From assembly GCF_039555335.1 (NCBI RefSeq), contig NC_092637.1, positions 38,590,526-38,654,525 of the forward strand: DNA of 64,000 nucleotides, read 5' to 3'. Made by a program: the position numbers and the translations under genes. A model generated the notes under the pieces. The model made no database searches and had not been told where the DNA came from. It worked only from the letters and a program-made list of their open reading frames with translations. How positions within the stretch are numbered: the first letter of the stretch is position 1; each line of letters starts with the position of its first letter. Below are positions 57,027 through 64,000 of the stretch, one piece after another. The stretch comes from Amphiura filiformis (taxonomy: Eukaryota; Echinodermata; Ophiuroidea; Amphilepidida; Amphiuridae).

Positions 57027-58315
57027 ATTGAGAGGTATGTCAACATCACCTATTTTACTGGATTTGTTTTAGAACAATTCAAATAATTTTCAATGGACAA
57101 TCCTGATGAATCTATTTGCGGCGTTTATATGTCGGGTTATATAAAGGGTATAAACGTTTTAATAACATTCCAAAAACATTTGTGAAACTTGATACAAAAC
57201 ATTCTAAACAGAATGTTATTTTGGGGTTGAAAAAATATTTTGAGAAAAATGTTTGCCCAAAATATTTGCAATAACGTTTTAAAAACGTTTTCATGACCTT
57301 TATATAACCCGACATTTAAATGTTATTAAAACGTTTTGAAAAAACATTTTAAGAACATTTCTGTGTTTGCTGAGTGCAAATATTTTAACATAATGTTATT
57401 TAAGTGTTGACAAAATATTTGGCAAAAAATGTTTGCAAAAATAGTTTACAATAACATTTTTGAAAACATTTTAAAAATATTGTTGTAGTGTGTTTTCATA
57501 CAAAACGTTTTAAAACGTTTTCATGACCTTTATATAACCCGACATTTTAATGTTATTAAAACGTTTTGAAAAAAACATTTTAAGAACATTTCTGTGTTTG
57601 CTGAGTGCAAATATTTTAACATAATGTTATTTAAGTGTTGACAAAATATTTGGCAAAAAATGTTTGCAAAAATAGTTTACAATAACATTTTGAAAACATT
57701 TTAAAAATATTGTTGTAGTGTGTTTTCATACAAAACGTTTTAAAACGTTTTCATGACCTTTATATAACCCGACATTTTAATGTTATTAAAACGTTTTTAT
57801 GTAAACCAAAAGCCAAAATTTAACTTATTAAAAACGTTTTTAAAACGTTTTTGTGTTTGCTGGGTAGGCCAGCGCCAATTTCGCTATTGGAAAATTGACC
57901 CATACAGTGCAGGATTATTAACATGACTAAAGGCTCTTACTTTTTCTTCAATTCGTTCCAATTTAACTTGAGCTTAATGATTTTTCGGGGCATGCAGGGG
58001 CAGGACCAAATTTATCACAGGGCACAGTGGGCCCGGGCCCCAGGGGCCACGATAAAAAAAATTAAACAAAAAAAATAATAAAAAGGAAGAACAAGTCGAA
58101 ATAAGTTGTAATGTACATGGGCATGGTTGTAGGCAGTAATTTTGCCCCATTTTTAGCATTAAAATTTCGCGCTTCTCGAGCATTAAAGTCACCATACTTT
58201 ATAGCAATTTGAATCAATAGGTCATAATTCTTGAAAAATCTTAGGTTACAGTGTTGGAAGTGGGGTTGTAACACCAGTGGCATAACTTTCTACGACATAC
58301 CTTCTACGAAGCATA

Positions 58316-58989
58316 CACTCTCAGAAAAAAAGGTTCAACTTAGAACCTTTTTTTTGTCCTGTATGCAGAACCCTGCAGTAATAAGGTTCTAAAAAGAACC
58401 TTAGAAAGGTCTATAAGAACCTTAAAGATTTAAAAAAGGCCTGGGGACATTCTAATTCATTCATTCAGAGACTCATCACAAAGTTAAGAAAAGTAAAACG
58501 TAGTGTTAACCCTTTTGGTACTAAAAATCATTTTCTTGGATAAAAAACTTTTTCTGATCTACTAAGAACCTTGGAGGGTTTCTTTAAGATTCCTTAAAGG
58601 TTCTTCAAGCTTAAGGTGAAACCCAATTGAAACCTAATGGGGTTCTTTGTAGAAGCAAAAAAAGTTCTGTAGCCAAGAAAAAGGTTCTTTGTAGAACCTT
58701 AAGCTTCAAGAACCTTTAAGGAATCTTAAAGAAAGAACCCTCGAAAGGTTCTAAGTAGAACAGAAAAAAATGTTCTTTATCCAAGAAAATGATTTTTCGT
58801 ACCAAAACACTACGTTTTACTTTTCTTAACTTTGTGATGAGTCCCTGAATGAATGAATTAGAATGTCCCCAGGCCTATAAGGTTCTTTATAGAACTTTTT
58901 AAGGTTCTTTTTAGAACCTTATTACTGCTTAGGGTTCTGCATACAGGACAAAAAAAAGGTTCTAAGTTGAACCTTTTTTTCTGAGAGTG
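58316..58989. mobile_element. 674-bp palindromic element, CACTCTCAG
   Basis: CACTCTCAGAAAAAAAGGTT at the left is mirrored at the right end (58970-58989). Nearly the whole length folds back (AAAACGTAGTGTT and its inverse; GAATGAATTAGAATGTCCCC and its inverse). ATA on both sides may be a 3-bp duplication. Confidence 0.85.
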
Positions 58990-58994
58990 ATAAC

Positions 58995-60540
58995 ACAATA
59001 CATGCGAAGTGTAGACGGCTGGGTGAATAAGTCTAGGCGTAACTAGGGGGAAGGGGGGGCAACGTGCCCCGGCGCTACCACTAGGGGCGCCAACGGCCTC
59101 ACTTTAAAAAAAATAGTGATCCTCCCATTTGGCATGCATGAGCATGAATGCAATTTCATATGTCTTATTATTCAAATACACCCCGCGTCTAAGATATTCT
59201 CGGTGGGGTGGGGCATAATATTGTTTCTTGCCCAGGTGCTACCAATCGATCCGAAGAGGCGGAGTAATCATGCTGCCGTGCACAGGGGCCAGCAAACGAC
59301 GGCGGCGTAAACGGCGTAAACAATTTTCTCAGAACTACATAACTCAAAACTATTGAACTTTAGTAGGGACTACATACATTTTTCAATAATCAAGCATTTC
59401 CAAAATATATAATCAAGTTCTGCGTAAATTTAGAACTATTACTAGACATGAGACACTGCATTTGATTTATAAATCCAGAACAAAACGCTTTGTGGTGATT
59501 TCCGTTGAAGGGCATCCACACATTGCAAAGTATCAGTTTTCAACATTTTAGCCCCAAATGAAGGTGTATTTTGCAATTTAATGGCCTCATGCCCCGTGAA
59601 AAATTTGCAATTTAGGCTACCCTGTTTGGGCCCAAAACATAGCAGTGTTTTCGTTCTAATTAGGGCAATTTATGTTGCTGAATTTTTTCTTCTATTATGA
59701 TTTTTAGGGGGACGTCCCCCTTGTCAAAATTAAGGCCCTCGCTTCCACAGCTTCTGACTAAACCTGGATACTCATAATAGCGAAGTCTTTTAGCATAAGA
59801 GATTTCAATTAACATGCATTACAATCGTGCGAATCATGTTAAAGTTGTCATATTTGGCAGAGTAATAATACTTATATCTATCATGTCTATGGGAGACATT
59901 TCAGCCGTACCCCCGTTTAGTGGAAAATGTCATTGAACTTTGCCCAGAGGGTCAAGTTCAAACTTACTCAAATCTGTTCAAAATTCACACCATCATGTCG
60001 ATCTTCAGGCAATGAGGATTCAGTATACTTTGATCTATCTGTGACGTACGGTTATGGAGTTATGGACAAAATAGTAACATTGTGACGTCATATCTCTAAT
60101 TTCTCCCCACAGGGGGCGAACATGAAATTTGCTCTGATTTGATGACAATGGGCATTTGTCGTGTTGCAAGAAATCAGAAAAAGAATAGAACTCTGTGGGT
60201 ATTGTCCTATTTTGATACCGTATTATATCCAAGGAAACATCCTATACATATATCCTACAAACTATTCTTTTTCTGATTTATCGGACAGGCCAATAATTTG
60301 AGACAAGCTCAACAAAATCAGCAATTTTAATTTTCGCTCCTTGAGCCAAAATGCCCCCATATTCTATACACGGATTCTATAATGATCAGCGTTCTACGTA
60401 GGCCTACTATATCTCTGCCAAACACGGCAAATTTAACATGATTTGCACGATGGTTACGGGAATCTATTGGACTATTTTGAGGATTGTGCTCCAGTTCGTA
60501 TCGATACAGAGTTAATATCAGTGACTTTGCCTGCAGTGCT
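58995..60540. other. Intergenic between convergent genes
   Basis: No exon seen. Near 60020-60055 TTTGATCTATCTGTGACGTA resembles the end of the 31925-34910 element. It probably includes the 3' UTR of the EF-hand gene at its right edge. Confidence 0.4.
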
Positions 60541-60545
60541 TAGGC

Positions 60546-60610
60546 CTACTGCTCTTCTGCTAATTCCATAGGTATCGGTGCTATTTCTTCCCAAGATATC
60601 TTGCCGTCAC
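60546..60610 (-). CDS. EF-hand protein, last exon
   Basis: On the - strand, acceptor TTATCCAAAG precedes GTGACGGCAAG. With the split Gly codon from the previous exon it reads GDGKISWEEIAPIPMELAEEQ-stop, completing an EF-hand loop D-N-D-G-D-G-K-I-S-W-E-E (positions 1, 3, 5 and 12 = D, D, D, E). The TAG stop (60548-60546) lies inside a TAGGCCTA octamer. Confidence 0.85.
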
Positions 60611-61086
60611 CTTTGGATAAATAAAATAATAATGATCGGAATGGTTAATAAGAGCCGAAAGCAGGTAAACATGATAGAACGACGAACACATTCCGGAGAC
60701 AAACTGGATGCATTAGGCCTATACCTTAAATGTTACACTTTAGTAACCAATAGTCATTTATTAAACTGAATATAGTGAATACCCAAACGCAGCATGTTTG
60801 CATTTTGGGACTCGATCTGATACACTCGGGCCAAAGTCGGAAATTTTGAAAATTGAGTTACTACCGGTAGGCCTACCATTACTAACTTGCTCAGACCTAT
60901 ACAGTACTTACTGCATGACGTTGAATCTCCAGGTCTCTTGAATAATTGGTTCCAAAGTTATGAACTATTAATTTTTCTCCTCAGTTTTTGTGCCTATATA
61001 TGTCTCAGTTTCATTATTGCCGACTTTTACGTGATTGGATCAGATCTGGTCACATTAACTTTGTTTTTTAATCAGTCGGTTCTTAC

Positions 61087-61269
61087 CATCATTATCATGG
61101 ATCTTGATCAAGTCGTTGAAGTCATCGCTATGGCCATTGACGGCCAGCCATTCGTCCGCCTGGACCTTGCCGTCACCATTAGCATCCATCTTCGCAAACA
61201 GGCTCTCTTTGGTCTCCGGGTCGGTGCTGCTTACTGATCGCCTTCTGCGATTGCAGTAATAGAGAGGGA
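61087..61269 (-). CDS. EF-hand protein, penultimate exon
   Basis: On the - strand, acceptor TTCCTATTCAG and donor GATG/GTAAGA bound 183 nt (1 nt of a split codon at the start, phase 1 at the end). It encodes VPLYYCNRRRRSVSSTDPET, then LFAKMDANGDGKVQADEWL, a full EF-hand (D-N-D-K-Q..E pattern), and DDFNDLIKIHDND, the start of a second hand finished in the next exon. Calcium binding is expected from the family. The basic RRRR stretch before the hands could be a processing site or nuclear signal; upstream exons (after 61269 on the - strand) were not found, so cell location is unknown. Convergent with the GPCR gene. Confidence 0.85.
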
Positions 61270-61574
61270 CTCTGAATAGGAAAAAGATAATAAAAATTGG
61301 ATACAAAATAATGAAGCAAAATGCCTTCGCTATATGGTTCCACCCAGGTGTCCGGGGGGATACTAAATGTTGCTTTCAAAAAGGGATTGGTTAAAAACAT
61401 TTTGCCAAATTTGCAATACAATACTTTATGCCATTTTGGCATGTTTGATGATAACATTCCAGATAAAAAAAGGGTGTCATTGTGTAGCCAAATTAAAGCG
61501 AGGAAGGTCGTCAAGTAGGTCTACATTCTACTTCAAAAAGGCTCTAGAATCCGGCACTTAAGGGACATATCCGC

Positions 61575-61797
61575 ATGAGTGGCCTTGGAGGGTATTTTAA
61601 ACTGCATTCTATCACCTGTGTTACACGTAGACAAAAGAATGATGATAGTTTACAACACAAAAGAATCTAATATCGAATTTTATACGGGTTTAATCCACCC
61701 AATTGGGCACTCACAACACCTGTTTGTGGTGCATGCGGGGACCCAATAATGGCCAACCAAATCCTGACCATGACTTGGCTCGTTGGATTCGTCTATA
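61575..61797. mobile_element. Partial inverted copy of the 51159-51457 element
   Basis: TTGGATTCGTCTATA end at 61784-61798; the interior (CCAAATCCTGACCATGACTT, CACCCAATTGGGCA, TTACACGTAGA..AAAGAATGATGA) matches the reverse complement of 51165-51390. The other terminus is missing. Confidence 0.8.
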
Positions 61798-62099
61798 TGA
61801 AAATAATTACGATTATTGTCATCCTTCATATAAACATCAATGTGTCAATATTACACAGAAGTGTTTTAGTTTATTCAGGCCCTTCACATTACATTCTTAG
61901 TTTACTGTTAACCGCCCGCGTCCAAAATTGAAAATTGCAAAATATTTAATTATTTTATTTTTATTTTGGATTTTCTCCTTTAAAATAACTTTTAATGACT
62001 TTTACTTGCTACTTTCTAACATGAATCATATCAACAATAATGATGAATAAACAAACAGGATAACTGCACCTGATACTATATATGTGTAAAAGTAAGCAT

Positions 62100-62780
62100 C
62101 CCAGCAAACACAAAACGTTTTCGACATCATTCGCAAAAGGTTATAAGAGGTTGTCATAAAACGTTTAAATGTCGGGTTATATAAAGGGTATATTAAGAGT
62201 ATAAAACGTTTTCATTTTTTGATAATCTACTGCTCAGCAAACAAAAATGTTTTACAGAAAACGTTTAAATGTCGGGTTATATAAAGGGTATAAACACGTT
62301 TTAATAACATTCCAAAAACATTCTTAAAAGTTTGATACAAAACATTCTAAACAGAATGTTATTTTGGGGTTGAAAAAATATTTTGCTTAAAATGTTTGCC
62401 CAAAATATTTTCAATAACGTTTTAATAACGTTTTCATGACCTTTATATAACCCGACATTTAAATGTTATTAAAAGGTTTTGGAAAAAACATTTTAAGAAC
62501 ATTTCTGTGTTTGCTGGGTTCAAATATTTTAACATAATGTTATTTAAGTATTGACACAATATTTGGCAAAAATATTTGCAAAAATAGTTTACAATAACAT
62601 TTTTTGAAAACATTTGAAAATATTGTTGTGGTGTGTTTTCATACAAAACGTTTTAAAACGTTATCATGACCTTTATATAACCCGACATTTTAATGTTATT
62701 AAAACGTTTTTACCTAAACCAAAAGCCAAAATATAACTTATTTAAAACGTTTTTAAAACGTTTTTGTGTTTGCTGGGATA
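62100..62780. mobile_element. CCAGCAAACACAAAACGTTTT element, uninterrupted copy
   Basis: CCCAGCAAACACAAAACGTT and AACGTTTTTGTGTTTGCTGGG ends, full of AACGTTTT and ATAACCCGACATTT motifs in both orientations. No ORF of note; non-autonomous. Confidence 0.85.
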
Positions 62781-63089
62781 TTAATAAAATAATTAAATGC
62801 CGACTCCCGTCAAAACGGTTTGATAATTGGTTGTGATAACTAATACTAAATAAAGAAAATAATAGATAATTAATAATTAATAATTAAAAGTCACCTCGTC
62901 CTATTTTTAGAATCTTGAACAGTAAACTCGGAATCAATTGTGAAGGGTCCAATGGCTAAAATGGGGAAAATGTGGCTCCTGCTATCCTACTCACCTTTTA
63001 AAAATAGAATTAGAAGTGACTCAAAAAATTACCATATAGTAAAAAAAAACCCAATAGCTATACCAATAACCCCGCCAGCGTCATCCAAT

Positions 63090-63396
63090 GCAAAAAAGCG
63101 TGTTTAGGAATTAAACACCTTTCTAAACACTATCATGCACCATGTTTTTAAACATGTAGATACTACACATATGCATGCTAGAAACGTGGTCCAAGAAAAG
63201 TGCTTAAATTCCTAAACACATGTTTGATTCCTAAACACCATTGTCAAATTCCAAAACATTATGTGTTAAATTCTTAAACTTTGCACAGCCCATCAAATTT
63301 CTAAACATGTGTAGCATTTAAACATGTTTAAAAATGTGGTGGAAGATAGTGTTCAGAAAGGTGTTTAATTCCAAACACGCTTTTTGCAGTGTAGTG
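63090..63396. mobile_element. Foldback element, GCAAAAAAGCGTGTTTAGG
   Basis: GCAAAAAAGCGTGTTTAGG..ATTAAACACCTTTCT at the left, mirrored at 63355-63391. A solitary right arm recurs at 63500-63556 (AAACACGCTTTTTGCAGTGT). Confidence 0.75.
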
Positions 63397-63559
63397 GCAG
63401 GCAGCCCTGATATACTAACTACTCCATTCCGGGGGCACTCGGCTTGATGGGCGTGTGCGGACAGCGGTTCAAAACTAAGGGTTTACGAATCAAACATGTT
63501 TAGAAACGTGTGCAAGAAAAGTGTTTAATTCCTAAACACGCTTTTTGCAGTGTAACCTA

Positions 63560-64000
63560 TTTAATCTAAGCGCTAATCCTATACCTCTAAACCCAACTCT
63601 AACACGTGATAATCATGATAACATAGTCTACAGTGTGTTTATTAATGATATTCATGTAATAGTTGATGATCAAATGCGAGGTCCTATTTTTCTCATTAAC
63701 ATATTGAAAATAGGAGTTCCAAATCGGTGTAGGCCTATTTCCGAAGATATCATCAAAAAATTGTCAAATTAGTCTCAAACGTGGTATACCACAGTGCGAC
63801 TAGTTCAACAGTTTTTTGATGATTTGTTCTGAAATATACCGATTTGGAATGCCTAATGATGTTACCTACCTTTAAGTAGATCAACTACAGTATATGCTTC
63901 CCCCGGGGGAGGCACTCCCTATCTGAAATGGCAGGGATGTGCCTCGGCCATGTTAAAAGTAGGGGGCTTTCAGGTCAAATGTACGATTACAAAAATATGG
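63560..64000. other. Window edge, nothing recognised
   Basis: The 63545-63772 open frame has no domain similarity I can recognise and no clear splice signals. One TAGGCCTA octamer at 63730-63737. Confidence 0.4.

Larger units (their letters stand above)
56014..57134 (+). mobile_element. Penelope-like retroelement copy with 13-bp TSD
   Basis: CGTTTATATGTCG at 56014-56026 and 57122-57134 flanks the insert. Inside, 56701-57087 is repeated inverted at 56027-56410, and 56411-56700 is single-copy. The + strand reads LPYKQGLSEKTKRIFKKHGY then the GIY-YIG region, followed by a non-coding end with a ribozyme-like hairpin. An inverted partial copy at the 5' side is a known habit of Penelope-like elements. 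Confidence 0.85.
55851..57865. mobile_element. CCAGCAAACACAAAACGTTTT element containing a Penelope-like insertion
   Basis: CCCAGCAAACACAAAACGTT at the left and AACGTTTTTGTGTTTGCTGGG at the right are inverted. The interior is AACGTTTT-rich, with an approximately 240-bp tandem duplication at about 57361-57786. A copy without the Penelope insertion is at 62100-62780. Removing 56027-57121 and one TSD makes the two copies collinear. Confidence 0.85.

Noticed and set aside
61179-61514. 111-codon - strand frame overlapping the EF-hand exon
   Set aside because: A different frame from the EF-hand coding; no domain and no splice support.
63545-63772. 75-codon open frame at the window edge
   Set aside because: No recognisable domain, splice sites or neighbour support.

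Overview
This window is animal nuclear DNA. It is AT-rich and gene-poor, with long introns ending in GT/AG and dense repeats: LINEs, a tRNA-headed SINE, a Penelope-like element, and many terminal-inverted-repeat (TIR) and foldback elements. The mix (CR1/L2-type LINEs, a Penelope-like GIY-YIG element, an adhesion GPCR with an unusual ectodomain) fits a marine invertebrate deuterostome such as an echinoderm or hemichordate. That placement is inference; no sequence here names the species.

The main gene runs on the + strand from 4833 to 50796. I could assemble 19 exons whose splice phases agree throughout; together they encode about 775 residues. The order is a YWTD/LDL-receptor-class-B type beta-propeller (exons at 4833-23527), a GAIN domain with a GPS autoproteolysis site (35086-39699), seven transmembrane helices of the adhesion/secretin GPCR class (40049-49992) and a short tail (50707-50796). 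The N-terminal end with its signal peptide is not visible and probably lies upstream. The exon carrying the ECL2 cysteine has no recognisable 3' splice site, because an (ATT)n microsatellite fills that position.

A second gene lies on the - strand near the right end, convergent with the GPCR. Its last two exons (61269-61087 and 60610-60546) encode a pair of EF-hands.

The rest is mostly mobile DNA. It includes a LINE 3' fragment (798-1001, -); a dead RT element with a nuclease-like C-terminus (about 8260-5420, -), itself split by insertions; an L2/CR1-like LINE with one frameshift and a tandem-repeat 3' UTR (about 9020-12855, +); a PHD-EN-RT LINE (24210-29075, +) broken by a 1.23-kb insertion and lying between inverted repeats at 23845-24150 and 30290-30575; a roughly 3-kb TIR element holding ten copies of a 14-bp motif (31925-34910); nested TTAA and TA elements in the TM2-TM3 intron (41297-44249); three 640-655-bp palindromic TTAA elements; and a Penelope-like copy with a 13-bp target duplication (56027-57121) inside a CCAGCAAACAC-ended element. 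Across the window the palindromic octamer TAGGCCTA occurs 18 times, far above what base composition predicts.
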